Shown: positions 18,909 through 28,212 of the stretch, in pieces
Layout of the letters: every line of letters starts with the position of its first letter
Numbering within the stretch: the first letter of the stretch is position 1
NCBI GenBank assembly: GCA_028825475.1
Contig: JAPKAB010000014.1
Location: forward strand, 1 to 63,197
Reading direction: 5' to 3'
DNA length: 63,197 nucleotides
Origin: Ascidiaceihabitans sp.
Lineage (GTDB): Bacteria; Pseudomonadota; Alphaproteobacteria; Rhodobacterales; Rhodobacteraceae
Program-made: the position numbers and the translations under genes
Notes under the pieces: generated by a model
The model's input: only the letters and a program-made list of their open reading frames with translations
Database searches by the model: none
Told to the model about the DNA's origin: nothing

Positions 18909-20773
18909 GCGGATTTCTTTCCAAATTGTCTAATTTTTGCCAATAACAAAGCCAATGCTGCCGGCGTCATACCATCAATACGCCCTGCCTGGGCCAATGT
19001 GGATGGACGAACCAACAATAACTTCGCCTTTAATTCATTAGAAAGCCCATCAATGGGCTGATAGTCAAACGTTGCGGGGATTTTGTGTGCTTCATCCTTC
19101 GCAATCCGATCAATGTCTCGCTGCTGTCGTGATAGAAAACTTGCGTACGTCGCCTCTCGCTCTAGCTGCTTTTGCGTTTCTACATCCAGCTCGGCCAGCT
19201 TTGGCATCAAAGGTAACAGATTTTCAAACTTTACGCTTGGAAATGCCAAGATTTGATAGGCCGTGCGCCGCGAGCCGTCTTGGCTAACCTGAATACCTGC
19301 GGTCTGCGCCTCTTTCGGAGTAAAGGTTTTAGCTTGAATAATCTCGTATCCTTTAGCCAACCGCTCCATCTTAGCATCAAAGACTTTGATACGCTCATCT
19401 GAAGCTGCACCCAATTCTTTAGCCAGTGGAGTCAAGCGCTGATCAGCGTTGTCTGCTCGAAGGGATAGACGGAACTCCGCGCGAGACGTGAACATCCGAT
19501 AGGGCTCTGTCACACCCCGGGTCGTTAGATCGTCAATCATTACACCAATGTAGCTCTCGCTGCGGCTAAAGTGGACAGGATCACGCCCAAGAGCTGAGAG
19601 CGCTGCGTTGAACCCAGCGACCATACCTTGCGCCGCCGCTTCCTCATATCCTGTAGTTCCGTTGATCTGACCCGCAAGGTATAGACCACCAACAGTTGGC
19701 AGGGCGAGAGTATCATCAAGAACACGAGGGTCAACATAGTCATACTCGATCGCATATCCAGGTTGTAGAATTTTCACATCCTCCAAACCATAGATCGATT
19801 TCACGTAATCTTCTTGGACAGATTCAGGCAAGGATGTCGAAATTCCATTCGGATAAACTGTATGATCGTCCAAGCCCTCTGGTTCTAGAAAAACCAAATG
19901 GCTGTCCTTCTCGCCAAAGCGAACAATCTTATCTTCGATAGACGGACAATACCGCGGTCCTACGCCATCAATGTGACCGCCATACATAGCGGATTTTTTG
20001 AGGTTTTCACGTATAATATCGTGTGTTTTTTCGTTCGTATAAGTCATTCCACACGAAATTTGGCGGGCAGATACTTTGTTCGACAAGAACGAGAACAGGG
20101 CAGGTTCATCGTCCCCCGCCTGCGATTCAAGTAAATCCCATTTGATTGTACGCCCGTCAAGACGCGGTGGCGTGCCTGTTTTTAGGCGGCCCAGTGGCAA
20201 TTCAAAAGAATCGATGCGCTCTGCCAACTTGACCGAAGCCTTATCACCCATGCGTCCCCCTGAATATGAGACGTCACCGATATGAATGACGCCTCGAAGG
20301 AAAGTACCAGTTGTGAGAATAACGCGCTTTGCCCTAATTTCGGATCCATCAGCGAGTTGAACTCCAACAACGGTATCGCCCGACATCAAGAAATCAGTTA
20401 CCTCTCCAATGACAATTGACAGGTTTTCACGATTTTCAGTCTCCGCAAGCATCGACTGTTGATAAATTTTCCGATCTGCTTGGGTTCTAGGCCCCTGCAC
20501 TGCCGGACCTTTTTTCCGATTTAGCAAACGGAACTGAATCCCAGCAAGATCGGAAACACGACCCATAACACCATCAAGGGCATCAATTTCACGTACCAAG
20601 TGACCTTTCCCAAGACCACCAATGGCAGGGTTACAAGACATCACGCCAATTCCGTCTCGCGTCATAGTTACCAAAGCGGTCGTCGCACCAAGGCGTGCAG
20701 ACGCATGTGCGGCTTCTGATCCGGCGTGACCACCACCAATAACGAGTACATCAAAATGTTTCACGTGAAACAC
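18905..20773 (-). CDS. mnmG: tRNA uridine 5-carboxymethylaminomethyl modification enzyme MnmG (GidA)
   Basis: 622 residues from GTG 20773. The product then begins (fMet)[20 protein letters not shown], the family's usual N-terminus with its FAD-binding glycine motif. A longer reading from 20812 would overlap mnmE by 35 nt. Other blocks: [16 protein letters not shown], and [21 protein letters not shown] near residue 370. With MnmE it installs the cmnm5 group on wobble uridines. The start region contains the second parS site, and the start lies 4 nt past the mnmE stop codon. Confidence 0.95.
   Translation of the reverse strand: MFHVKHFDVLVIGGGHAGSEAAHASARLGATTALVTMTRDGIGVMSCNPAIGGLGKGHLVREIDALDGVMGRVSDLAGIQFRLLNRKKGPAVQGPRTQADRKIYQQSMLAETENRENLSIVIGEVTDFLMSGDTVVGVQLADGSEIRAKRVILTTGTFLRGVIHIGDVSYSGGRMGDKASVKLAERIDSFELPLGRLKTGTPPRLDGRTIKWDLLESQAGDDEPALFSFLSNKVSARQISCGMTYTNEKTHDIIRENLKKSAMYGGHIDGVGPRYCPSIEDKIVRFGEKDSHLVFLEPEGLDDHTVYPNGISTSLPESVQEDYVKSIYGLEDVKILQPGYAIEYDYVDPRVLDDTLALPTVGGLYLAGQINGTTGYEEAAAQGMVAGFNAALSALGRDPVHFSRSESYIGVMIDDLTTRGVTEPYRMFTSRAEFRLSLRADNADQRLTPLAKELGAASDERIKVFDAKMERLAKGYEIIQAKTFTPKEAQTAGIQVSQDGSRRTAYQILAFPSVKFENLLPLMPKLAELDVETQKQLEREATYASFLSRQQRDIDRIAKDEAHKIPATFDYQPIDGLSNELKAKLLLVRPSTLAQAGRIDGMTPAALALLLAKIRQFGKKSA
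20757..20772. other. parS centromere site (mnmG 5' end)
   Basis: Second perfect TGTTTCACGTGAAACA palindrome, within the first codons of mnmG (it encodes FHVKH) and overlapping the mnmG start codon. It lies 1.9 kb from the first site and 3.3 kb from the candidate replication origin. Confidence 0.97.
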
Positions 20774-20777
20774 TCCA

Positions 20778-22055
20778 TCACTTGCCCAGACAAAAGCTGG
20801 AGAAAATTTCATCTAGCAGGTTTTCGACGTCAATTCGACCTACCAAAGCTTCGAGCGAACGGATCGCTGTACGCAATTCTTCCGCGGCAATATCATAATG
20901 TTCGGGACCTAGGTCAACGAGAGGTAGCACCACATCAAGTGCGGTCAATGTTGATTCCATCGCAATTCGGTGACGTTCATGCGTTGCAAGGCCAGCTTGG
21001 GACGAGCGTTGTTTTAACGTTTGTTGAATTGCATCTAGCAGCTCAGAAACCCCCTCCCCAGTTAAACCCGAAATACCTGATCCAGAGATGTCAGCTTTTG
21101 GGGTAACACGAATATCATCAGGTTGCTGGGCAAGCGGTAATACTTCGTTTTCATCAGCTAAGAATATACGAAGGTCCGCGGCCCCTGCCCGCCCCAAAGC
21201 ACGATTGATACCGATCACTTCAACTGAGTCTTGGCCATCGCGCAATCCTGCGGTGTCCAAAATAGTAACTGGTAAACCTTTCAAGTCCATACGGACTTCG
21301 ATCACATCTCGCGTTGTGCCGGCAATGTCAGACGTAATTGCAGCGTCACGACCAGCCATTGCATTCAGCAATGTTGATTTTCCAGCATTTGGTGCACCCA
21401 CAATTGCTACTTCAAAACCAACACGAATACGTTCAGCAACTTTACTGCCCGCAATTTCTTTAATCAGGTCAGTCTTCACACCTGTTAATAATTCACGGAC
21501 CTCAGGAGTCACATCAACGGGAACGTCCTCATCCACAAAATCGATCGTGGCCTCAATCAGTGCAGCCGCACGGATCAGCGATGAACGCCACTGCTCAACC
21601 AATGCTCCCAAGTGGCCAGTCACAACCCGTAAGGCTTGTTTGCGTTGCGCCTCAGTTTCAGATTCAATTAGATCAGCCAGGCCCTCAACTTGGGCCAGAT
21701 CCATTCGACCATTTTCTAGTGCGCGACGCGTGAATTCACCAGGATCAGCCAAACGCGCCAGTCCACTGTCAGCCAAAACACGTAGAACAGATTGGACTAC
21801 AGCAATGCTACCGTGCAGGTGCAGCTCTACAACATCCTCGCCCGTGAAACTACGCGGACCATCAAAACAAAGAACAAGCGCATGGTCCAGCGGTTCACCA
21901 GCATCATCAATAAGGAGACGAAGCCCAGCAACACGGTCATTGGGAAGATTAGAAACGAATTTATCCACAACTTCCTTAGCATCCGGCCCAGAAAGGCGGA
22001 TGACGGAAACCCCAGCACGACCTTGAGCGCTGGCAAGGGCAAAAATCGTATTCAT
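20778..22055 (-). CDS. mnmE: tRNA modification GTPase MnmE (TrmE)
   Basis: 425 residues. N-terminal folate-binding domain starting [23 protein letters not shown]; a G domain inserted in the helical domain ([13 protein letters not shown]1; DIAGTTRD, G2; DTAGLRD, G3); and the conserved C-terminal FCLGK with the catalytic Cys. It partners MnmG in cmnm5U synthesis. It ends 4 nt before the mnmG start. The region is on the strand pointing away from the candidate origin. Confidence 0.97.
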   Translation of the reverse strand: MNTIFALASAQGRAGVSVIRLSGPDAKEVVDKFVSNLPNDRVAGLRLLIDDAGEPLDHALVLCFDGPRSFTGEDVVELHLHGSIAVVQSVLRVLADSGLARLADPGEFTRRALENGRMDLAQVEGLADLIESETEAQRKQALRVVTGHLGALVEQWRSSLIRAAALIEATIDFVDEDVPVDVTPEVRELLTGVKTDLIKEIAGSKVAERIRVGFEVAIVGAPNAGKSTLLNAMAGRDAAITSDIAGTTRDVIEVRMDLKGLPVTILDTAGLRDGQDSVEVIGINRALGRAGAADLRIFLADENEVLPLAQQPDDIRVTPKADISGSGISGLTGEGVSELLDAIQQTLKQRSSQAGLATHERHRIAMESTLTALDVVLPLVDLGPEHYDIAAEELRTAIRSLEALVGRIDVENLLDEIFSSFCLGK

Positions 22056-22085
22056 ATATCTAACCCATTGTTAATGAACAATAAG

Positions 22086-23378
22086 TTACGTGTTCATTGA
22101 ATCAAAGAAGTCCGCGTTGGATTTTGTTTGTTTCAGCTTCGAAATTAGGAACTCAACAGCATCTGTTGTACCCATTGGGTTCAAGATACGGCGCAGAACG
22201 AAGGTTTTCTGAAGGTCGATTTTATCGACCAACAGCTCTTCCTTACGTGTACCCGATTTTTGGATGTCGATCGCTGGGAACACTCGTTTATCAGAGATTT
22301 TACGATCCAAGACAATTTCAGAGTTACCAGTCCCTTTGAATTCCTCAAATATAACCTCGTCCATGCGACTACCTGTATCGATCAAAGCGGTTGCAATAAT
22401 GGTAAGCGATCCACCCTCTTCGATATTACGTGCCGCACCAAAGAAGCGTTTTGGACGTTGAAGCGCGTTTGCGTCCACACCACCGGTCAAAACTTTACCA
22501 GATGATGGAACCACAGTGTTAAACGCACGACCCAATCGAGTAATAGAATCGAGCAAGATGACGACGTCGCGCTTATGCTCAACCAGACGTTTGGCTTTTT
22601 CGATGACCATTTCAGATACGGCCACGTGACGCGTTGCTGGTTCGTCAAAGGTGGAGGACACGACCTCGCCTTTTACGGACCGCTGCATGTCTGTAACTTC
22701 CTCTGGGCGCTCGTCGATCAGCAAAACGATCAGATAGCACTCAGGGTGATTCTTTTCGATACTGTTGGCGATATTCTGTAGTAAAACAGTTTTACCAGTC
22801 CGTGGCGGTGCCACAATTAGGGAACGCTGACCTTTGCCGATAGGGGAAACCAAATCGATGATACGCGCAGAGCGATCTTTAACTGTTGGATCTTCAACTT
22901 CCATTTTGAGGCGCTCGTCGGGGTATAGAGGCGTCAAATTATCGAATGCAATCTTATGCTTAGCCTTTTCTGGGGCTTCAAAGTTGATCTTACGTGTTTC
23001 CGTCAAAGCAAAATAACGTTCTGCTTCTTCAGGCGCTTTAATCAAACCGTGAATTGTATCGCCCGTGCGCAAGGAATGTTGGCGGATCATATCAGGTGAT
23101 ACATAGATATCATCTGGGCCAGCCAAATAGTTAGCTTCAGGTGAGCGCAAGAAACCAAATCCATCTTGCAGGACTTCCAAAACACCGTCACCAGAGATTT
23201 CCCAACCTTCATCTGCGCGTTCACGCAGAATTTGGAACATCATCTCACCTTTGCGCATCGTGGATGCATTTTCGATCTCAAGCTCTTCGGCCATAGACAG
23301 CAAGTCTTTTGGCGTTTGGCGTTTCAGATCAGCAAGGTCTAGCGTTTCTTGTGGGGCGTCAAAGGTCGTATCAGTCAT
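22086..23378 (-). CDS. rho: Transcription termination factor Rho
   Basis: 430 residues from ATG 23378; a TTG four codons earlier is the only longer option. Domains: N-terminal helix bundle ([15 protein letters not shown]), cold-shock-like RNA-binding fold ([23 protein letters not shown]) and the hexameric RecA-type ATPase ([17 protein letters not shown], Walker [16 protein letters not shown], Walker B region; [23 protein letters not shown] loops). It unwinds RNA from polymerase at Rho-dependent terminators. It sits between mnmE and hemJ, as expected near alphaproteobacterial origins. Confidence 0.97.
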   Translation of the reverse strand: MTDTTFDAPQETLDLADLKRQTPKDLLSMAEELEIENASTMRKGEMMFQILRERADEGWEISGDGVLEVLQDGFGFLRSPEANYLAGPDDIYVSPDMIRQHSLRTGDTIHGLIKAPEEAERYFALTETRKINFEAPEKAKHKIAFDNLTPLYPDERLKMEVEDPTVKDRSARIIDLVSPIGKGQRSLIVAPPRTGKTVLLQNIANSIEKNHPECYLIVLLIDERPEEVTDMQRSVKGEVVSSTFDEPATRHVAVSEMVIEKAKRLVEHKRDVVILLDSITRLGRAFNTVVPSSGKVLTGGVDANALQRPKRFFGAARNIEEGGSLTIIATALIDTGSRMDEVIFEEFKGTGNSEIVLDRKISDKRVFPAIDIQKSGTRKEELLVDKIDLQKTFVLRRILNPMGTTDAVEFLISKLKQTKSNADFFDSMNT

Positions 23379-23513
23379 GGGTATATCCAACCAAATCGTA
23401 TGAAAGCATACGTTGGCGTTGAGTGAAAAATGTTAGTTTTACACGATCCCCGAATGGGGCGTTGCAAATCGTCTATGTTTTTTGAGGGTTCGAGTCAATC
23501 AGGCAAGGGTTTC

Positions 23514-23963
23514 TCAGAATTTAACAACCACAGAAATTACAATTGCGATCATCAATGCTGTTGGCACTTCGTTCATGATCCGATAGCGCCGCCCGCTTAA
23601 TACACCCTCGCCTTTTAAAAAGTTCTTTTGCTGTTGCCCCAACCAAGAATGAAAAGCTGACATTGAGATCACACAAGCTGCTTTTACCCAAGGCCAGTAT
23701 TCAGACCAATCAACAATGCCAGGTGTTGCAACAAGTAAAAGCCCAAAGATCCATGTGCTTGTCATTGCAGGCGTCATGATCACTTTAAACAACTTACTTT
23801 CCATCATGCAAAACAGGTGATGGGTTTCGCCATTGAGCGTTACTTTCTCAGAATGATGAACAAACAATCGTGGCAAATAGAAAATACCGGCCATCCATGA
23901 AATGACGGAAATAATATGGATCGATAAAATCCATGGATAGGCTTGGGTAAAAATGTCCGGCAT
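23514..23963 (-). CDS. hemJ: Protoporphyrinogen IX oxidase HemJ (UPF0093)
   Basis: 149 residues from ATG 23963, chosen because GGAGAA lies 6 nt upstream; this is the usual HemJ length. It is an integral membrane protein with four to five helices and conserved His in IHIISVISWMAGIFYLPRLFVHH. It oxidises protoporphyrinogen IX to protoporphyrin IX in heme synthesis. A longer reading to 24038 would run into the AT-rich candidate origin and adds a low-complexity, poorly ordered leader. No hemE is seen beside it in this window. Confidence 0.9.
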   Translation of the reverse strand: MPDIFTQAYPWILSIHIISVISWMAGIFYLPRLFVHHSEKVTLNGETHHLFCMMESKLFKVIMTPAMTSTWIFGLLLVATPGIVDWSEYWPWVKAACVISMSAFHSWLGQQQKNFLKGEGVLSGRRYRIMNEVPTALMIAIVISVVVKF

Positions 23964-24046
23964 ATCATTCTCCATCTTAGTCTTACTTAATATAATATAT
24001 ATATAAAGAGAAAGATGATGATTTAGTAGGGAAGTCATTTTCTGTG

Positions 24047-24094
24047 GATTAATGAGTTATCCCAATTGTTATACATGAGGATAACTCATTAATC
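24047..24094. repeat. Perfect 16-bp inverted repeat in the candidate origin
   Basis: Arms GATTAATGAGTTATCC (24047-24062) and GGATAACTCATTAATC (24079-24094) are exact reverse complements separated by 16 nt. Each arm contains a degenerate DnaA-type TTATCC half, so the repeat places DnaA-like sites in opposite orientation. It could also be a site for an origin regulator. Confidence 0.9.
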
Positions 24095-24353
24095 ATATTT
24101 TGTGGATGGATTGGTTGACCATGAATCAGGCCTTAAAAATAAGGACTTTTGTTTCTCAGATTAAACTATTTAATCATTAATCCCTGTGGATATTGTTGGG
24201 ATAACCTTTTTATCAACACAGTAGATGTTATTCATACCCCAAGGGGATAAAATGAGTAAAAAGGATGCGAGAGAGCTGTGTTATCCCCTCTTGCGCAGTT
24301 GCTCACCATTATTCAGAAGACTTCATAAATAAACTCTTAACTTAAGACATAGG

Positions 24354-24362
24354 TTATCCACA
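24354..24362. promoter_or_regulatory. Perfect DnaA box overlapping the maf start codon
   Basis: TTATCCACA; its last base is the A of the maf ATG (24362). No Shine-Dalgarno sequence is seen before this ATG. DnaA bound here would cover the start region of the maf-aroE-coaE-dnaQ operon. Confidence 0.85.
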
Positions 24363-24961
24363 TGGTTATGCCCGTTATCCTCGCTTCTGGTTCTAAGATC
24401 CGTGCTCAAATGCTGCGTCAGGCAGGTGTAGATTTTGATGTTCAAATAGCTCGTGTGGATGAGCAGATGATAAAAGAAGCTCTTGTTGCTGATGGTGCCC
24501 TGCCCCGTGATATTGCCGACGCTTTGGCAGAATCTAAGGCGCGCAAGTTGGCCCAAAAGCACTACAACGCGTTTGTCATCGGTTGTGATCAGGTGTTGGA
24601 ATTCAATGGAAAGCTATTGTCCAAACCCAAAAGCCCTGACGAAGCGATTGATCAGATCATCGCAATGCGTGGTGAGCGCCATACATTACTTTCTGCCGCA
24701 GTCATCTATAATGAGGGCAAACCGATCTGGCGCCATGTTGGACAAGTTCGCCTAAGAATGCGGGATGCAACGGACGCCTATATATCGGGCTATGTTGAGC
24801 GAAATTGGGACAGCATCCAGAACAGTGTTGGTGGATATAAATTAGAAGAAGAAGGTGTGCGGTTGTTTCACAGCGTTGAAGGGGATTACTTTAACGTGCT
24901 TGGTATGCCACTTTTACAGCTTCTGGCATTTTTAACCCTTCGCGGAGTGATCGAACAATGA
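24362..24961 (+). CDS. maf: Maf-family nucleoside triphosphate pyrophosphatase
   Basis: 199 residues. It hydrolyses non-canonical or modified nucleoside triphosphates. The family opening is LASGSKIRAQMLRQAGVDFDV, with R and E residues binding nucleotide, and VIGCDQVLEF in the middle carries the catalytic Asp. The start may be ATG 24362 or 24368; neither has a strong ribosome binding site, and 24362 overlaps a DnaA box. It is the first gene on the right of the candidate origin, and overlaps aroE by 4 nt. Confidence 0.93.
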   Translation: MVMPVILASGSKIRAQMLRQAGVDFDVQIARVDEQMIKEALVADGALPRDIADALAESKARKLAQKHYNAFVIGCDQVLEFNGKLLSKPKSPDEAIDQIIAMRGERHTLLSAAVIYNEGKPIWRHVGQVRLRMRDATDAYISGYVERNWDSIQNSVGGYKLEEEGVRLFHSVEGDYFNVLGMPLLQLLAFLTLRGVIEQ

Positions 24962-25791
24962 GCCTACCTAAAATTCCACTGGCTGGCGTGATTGGATCAC
25001 CTATTGCGCATTCAAAATCGCCACAGCTTCATCGCCATTGGCTAAAGACCTATGGCTTACAGGGGTTCTACATTCCCATGGATGTATCTCCTGCAAACTT
25101 GCGTGAAGTTCTGACTAGTCTGCCCAAGATGGGGTTTGTTGGCGTTAATATAACGATCCCTCATAAAGAAACTGTTTTGCAGATTGCTGATCTGGTTACC
25201 GATCGCGCAGCACTTATAGGTGCCGCGAACACTCTGATTTTCCGTAAAGACGGTAAAATCCATGCGGACAATACTGATGGCTATGGTTTTCTTGAAAACC
25301 TCAAAGTGGGCGCTCCAACTTGGAACCCAAAATCTGGCCCAGCTGTTGTGCTAGGCGCTGGCGGCGCATCGAGGGCAGTAGTGGCCTCGCTATTGGAGGC
25401 TGGCGTCCCTGAAATTCTAATTTCAAACCGTACGCGTATTCGGGCGGAAATATTGACGAAAGATTTTGGGAAACGGTTGCAGGTTGTTGATTGGGTTCAA
25501 GTAGGAAACGTTTTGGAAGAGGCAACACTAACTGTAAACACCACATCCTTGGGTATGGTTGGACATCCAGAACTGCGCATCCCACTTGGTGGTTTACGCA
25601 AAGGGTCAATTGTCACCGATTTGGTCTATACTCCATTACGGACCAATTTCCTACGTGAGGCAGAAGCACAAGGTTGTATTACCGTCGATGGTTTGGGAAT
25701 GTTGCTGCATCAAGCGGCCCCTGGATTTGAGCGTTGGTTTGATCATCGCCCAGAAGTTGACAGCGCAACACGTGCTGCGGTGCTTGGCTGA
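24958..25791 (+). CDS. aroE: Shikimate dehydrogenase
   Basis: 277 residues. It reduces 3-dehydroshikimate to shikimate with NADPH in the chorismate pathway. N-terminal substrate motif GVIGSPIAHSKSPQLHRHWL, catalytic Lys in NITIPHKET, Asp in ADNTDGYGF, and the dinucleotide loop LGAGGASRAVV. The stop codon TGA shares one base with the coaE ATG. Second gene of the maf operon. Confidence 0.96.
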   Translation: MSLPKIPLAGVIGSPIAHSKSPQLHRHWLKTYGLQGFYIPMDVSPANLREVLTSLPKMGFVGVNITIPHKETVLQIADLVTDRAALIGAANTLIFRKDGKIHADNTDGYGFLENLKVGAPTWNPKSGPAVVLGAGGASRAVVASLLEAGVPEILISNRTRIRAEILTKDFGKRLQVVDWVQVGNVLEEATLTVNTTSLGMVGHPELRIPLGGLRKGSIVTDLVYTPLRTNFLREAEAQGCITVDGLGMLLHQAAPGFERWFDHRPEVDSATRAAVLG

Positions 25792-26381
25792 TGTTTAAAT
25801 TGGGTCTTACCGGTTCAATCGGAATGGGCAAATCTACGACTGCGTCTATATTCAGTGAATTTGGCTGTAACGTTTGGGATGCGGACGCGGCGGTGCATCG
25901 CCTTTACGACAAGGATGGCGCCGCTGTTGCGCCAATGTCTGAAGCATTCTCACAAGTGATAGAGGCAGGTGCAGTTTCACGCGCGCAACTTCGCAAACTT
26001 ATATCTGCTGATCCGTCGGTACTAAAAACCATTGAAAAAATCGTGCATCCCTTGCTGGTTCAGGATCGTGCAGGCTTTGTCGCAATTTCTCAAAGTGATA
26101 TCTTGGTGTTTGATATTCCTTTGCTGTTTGAAACAGGTGGCGACGCGAACATGGACGGCGTTGCTTGCGTTTGGACAACGGCCGAAGTTCAAAAGCAACG
26201 CGTCATGGAACGTGGCACAATGAGCATGGATCAATTCGAAGTGATCCGTTCCAAACAACTGTCCGCAGATGAAAAACGGGACAGATCTGATTTTGTTATT
26301 ATGACAGATACGATTGAACATGCACGGGCACAGGTGCAAAATGTACTGACCCAAATTCGCCAAAGGATGACCGATGCGTGA
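25791..26381 (+). CDS. coaE: Dephospho-CoA kinase
   Basis: 196 residues. It phosphorylates dephospho-CoA in the last step of CoA synthesis. P-loop at the N-terminus GLTGSIGMGKSTTASIF; Asp in VWDADAAVHRLY; lid region with VMERGTMSMDQF. It starts at the aroE stop and overlaps dnaQ by 8 nt, so translation is coupled along the operon. Confidence 0.95.
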   Translation: MFKLGLTGSIGMGKSTTASIFSEFGCNVWDADAAVHRLYDKDGAAVAPMSEAFSQVIEAGAVSRAQLRKLISADPSVLKTIEKIVHPLLVQDRAGFVAISQSDILVFDIPLLFETGGDANMDGVACVWTTAEVQKQRVMERGTMSMDQFEVIRSKQLSADEKRDRSDFVIMTDTIEHARAQVQNVLTQIRQRMTDA

Positions 26382-27063
26382 GATCGTACTTGATACCGAA
26401 ACCACAGGTTTTGACCCGTTCACTGGTGACCGCATTGTAGAAATTGGTGCGCTTGAATTGGAAGGTCACGTACCCACTGGTGTCCAGTTTCATGAATACA
26501 TCAACCCCGAACGAGGAATGCCAGATGAAGCATTTCAGGTTCACGGCTTGGGCGATGATTTTTTGCGTGACAAACCAAAGTTCGCGCAAGTGGCGCAGAA
26601 GTTTCTTGATTTCATCCAGGACTCAACTCTGATCATTCACAATGCCGCGTTTGATATGAAGTTCTTGAACGCTGAATTGAAAAAGATGGGGCTGCCTGAA
26701 ATCCCAATGAACCGCGCGCTTGATACTTTGCCAATGGCACGCAAGAAGTTTCCAGGTTCACCGGCATCTTTGGATGCTTTGTGCCGACGTTTTGGGATCA
26801 CGAACTTTGAACGGGATTTGCACGGCGCCTTGTTGGACAGCGAAATTCTGGCTGAGGTCTATTTAGAACTGATTGGTGGACGGCAGCCTGATTTTGGGTT
26901 GGCTACGTCATTATCTTCTAAGGGGGGGGGCGATGGCAGGGAATGGAAACCTCAACCGCGCCCAAACCCATTACCATCAAGATTGTCTGAGGCAGAGGCC
27001 GAAACCCACAAAGCCTATGTAGCCAAAGAGCTGGGCGATGCCGCCCTTTGGCTAAAGTCTTAA
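26374..27063 (+). CDS. dnaQ: DNA polymerase III epsilon subunit (3'-5' proofreading exonuclease)
   Basis: 229 residues. DEDDh exonuclease: ExoI REIVLDTETTGFDP (catalytic Asp and Glu), ExoII LIIHNAAFDMKFLN, ExoIII HGALLDSEILAEVY with the catalytic His and Asp. The C-terminal tail is expected to bind the polymerase alpha subunit. It proofreads replication errors. Last gene of the maf-aroE-coaE-dnaQ operon; convergent with secB after 3 nt. A run of eight G at about 26923-26930 lies within the gene, in the linker region. Confidence 0.96.
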   Translation: MREIVLDTETTGFDPFTGDRIVEIGALELEGHVPTGVQFHEYINPERGMPDEAFQVHGLGDDFLRDKPKFAQVAQKFLDFIQDSTLIIHNAAFDMKFLNAELKKMGLPEIPMNRALDTLPMARKKFPGSPASLDALCRRFGITNFERDLHGALLDSEILAEVYLELIGGRQPDFGLATSLSSKGGGDGREWKPQPRPNPLPSRLSEAEAETHKAYVAKELGDAALWLKS

Positions 27064-27066
27064 GTT

Positions 27067-27564
27067 CTACGCGTTTTCAGGTGCAGGTGTTTCTGCCTGG
27101 CGACGTGCAATTTCACCGCGGTATAGTGCGATGAAGTCGATGTTTTCCAAGTTCAATGGCGGGAAGCCACCGTCGCGTGTGATGTCGCTGACGATGCGGC
27201 GCAAGAATGGGAAAATCATGCGTGGGCATTCGATCAACAAGAATGGGTGCATTTGGTCTTCTGGTACACCTTCAACGTGGAAGATACCGACATAGTCGAT
27301 TTCCAAAACGAAGATTGTTGTGTCGCTGCCTTTGTCTTTTGACGTGACAGTCAATTTGATCGCTGATTCATACTGGTTTGCTGGTTCGCGCTTTTTCGCG
27401 TCCAAGTTTACCTGAACCTGTACATCAGGCTGCGCATCAGATGGCGCGCCTTTTTGTGCAATGATGTTTTCAAAAGACATATCGCGGATAAATTGACCCA
27501 AGATGCGCATTTGTGGTTGTGATGGAGCAGCTGCTGCAGCTGCTGGTGTTTCGTTCTCGGCCAT
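27067..27564 (-). CDS. secB: Protein export chaperone SecB
   Basis: 165 residues. A tetrameric cytoplasmic chaperone that keeps preproteins unfolded and hands them to SecA. Recognised by QFIRDMSFENI near residue 26, DYVGIFHVEGVPEDQMHPFLLIECPRMIFPF, and DITRDGGFPPLNLENIDF. The Ala-rich N-terminal tail is typical of alphaproteobacteria. The ATG has GGAG 6 nt upstream. It is followed by dnaQ end to end. Confidence 0.96.
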   Translation of the reverse strand: MAENETPAAAAAAPSQPQMRILGQFIRDMSFENIIAQKGAPSDAQPDVQVQVNLDAKKREPANQYESAIKLTVTSKDKGSDTTIFVLEIDYVGIFHVEGVPEDQMHPFLLIECPRMIFPFLRRIVSDITRDGGFPPLNLENIDFIALYRGEIARRQAETPAPENA

Positions 27565-27623
27565 TGTTTTCTCCTGCGGATGTTCCGAATTTTTTTAGTC
27601 TGTATCAGTTTGGTTCATGGGTC

Positions 27624-28106
27624 TCAATGCTTGGTCCAACCAGAGGGATCAGAAGGTTTATTTGGGTCGATTTCGACCTCTTCAAAATCTCCATCGATCA
27701 CATTTGGGTCATATGATTGATGCGGCTGATGTCCCGTTGAACCCATACTGAAGGACTGCATTTTTACCTTTTGGCGCAGGCTATTGAAAACCCATGTTCT
27801 AATGAAAGGTACGCACAGTGCAAACCCAACACCATCTGTGAAAAAGCCGGGTGTCAGTAGCAATGCACCCGCGAACAAAATCATAGCCCCGTGTGCCAAC
27901 GGTTCAGTTGGGTCCTGAAGCTGTGAAAATGATGATTGGAGCTTACCAATTGCCATCAACCCTTGGGTGCGCACTAAATAGGTGCCCAACATAGCGGTCA
28001 AAATAACAACCAAAAGCGTTGGCCAAAGCCCAATGACGCCCCCGATTTGAATAAACAAACCGATTTCAATGAGCGGTACGGCCAAAAAGGCTACAAAAAG
28101 CCACAT
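27624..28106 (-). CDS. fxsA: FxsA-family inner membrane protein
   Basis: 160 residues from ATG 28106, which has AAAGGA 9 nt upstream; an in-frame ATG at 28124 lacks good spacing. Three or four membrane helices (AVPLIEIGLFIQIGGVIGLWPTLLVVILTAMLGTYLVRTQG and HGAMILFAGALLLTPGFFTDGVGF) give the FxsA fold. In E. coli, FxsA relieves exclusion of phage T7 by F plasmid; its normal function is not known. It lies in front of secB on the same strand (59 nt gap) and diverges from the Tim44-like gene. A short inverted repeat (28128-28148) sits just upstream. Confidence 0.9.
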   Translation of the reverse strand: MWLFVAFLAVPLIEIGLFIQIGGVIGLWPTLLVVILTAMLGTYLVRTQGLMAIGKLQSSFSQLQDPTEPLAHGAMILFAGALLLTPGFFTDGVGFALCVPFIRTWVFNSLRQKVKMQSFSMGSTGHQPHQSYDPNVIDGDFEEVEIDPNKPSDPSGWTKH

Positions 28107-28212
28107 GTCGAGCAATCCTTTCATGGTCCCTGCAGTGGACTTGCAGGGGGTCAGCCCCTACATAAGGTCAACAGCCTAATGTTTCCATGGTATTACATTA
28201 ATAGAGGTAATT

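Larger units (their letters stand above)
23964..24362. other. oriC: Candidate chromosomal replication origin (oriC)
   Basis: About 400 non-coding, AT-rich bases between leftward hemJ and rightward maf. DnaA box (TTATCCACA) content: a perfect box at 24354-24362 and one-mismatch matches at 24043-24051 (TGTGGATTA), 24076-24084 (TGAGGATAA) and 24185-24193 (TGTGGATAT). Weaker ones are at 24057, 24101 and 24196. A run of alternating T and A at 23990-24005 next to hemJ is a good unwinding element. A perfect 16-bp inverted repeat is at 24047-24094. The rho/mnmE/mnmG/rsmG/parAB genes on the left and maf/aroE/coaE/dnaQ on the right are transcribed away from it. Two parS sites lie within 5.5 kb. Function is inferred. 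Confidence 0.85.

Noticed and set aside
20774..20812. Longer mnmG start at 20812
   Set aside because: It would overlap the end of mnmE by 35 nt and add 13 residues not typical of the family; GTG 20773 gives the normal N-terminus.
21088..22026. 312-codon open frame on the plus strand
   Set aside because: It lies antisense within mnmE, has Ser/Arg/Thr-rich low-complexity composition and no family resemblance; mnmE on the minus strand has all its motifs.
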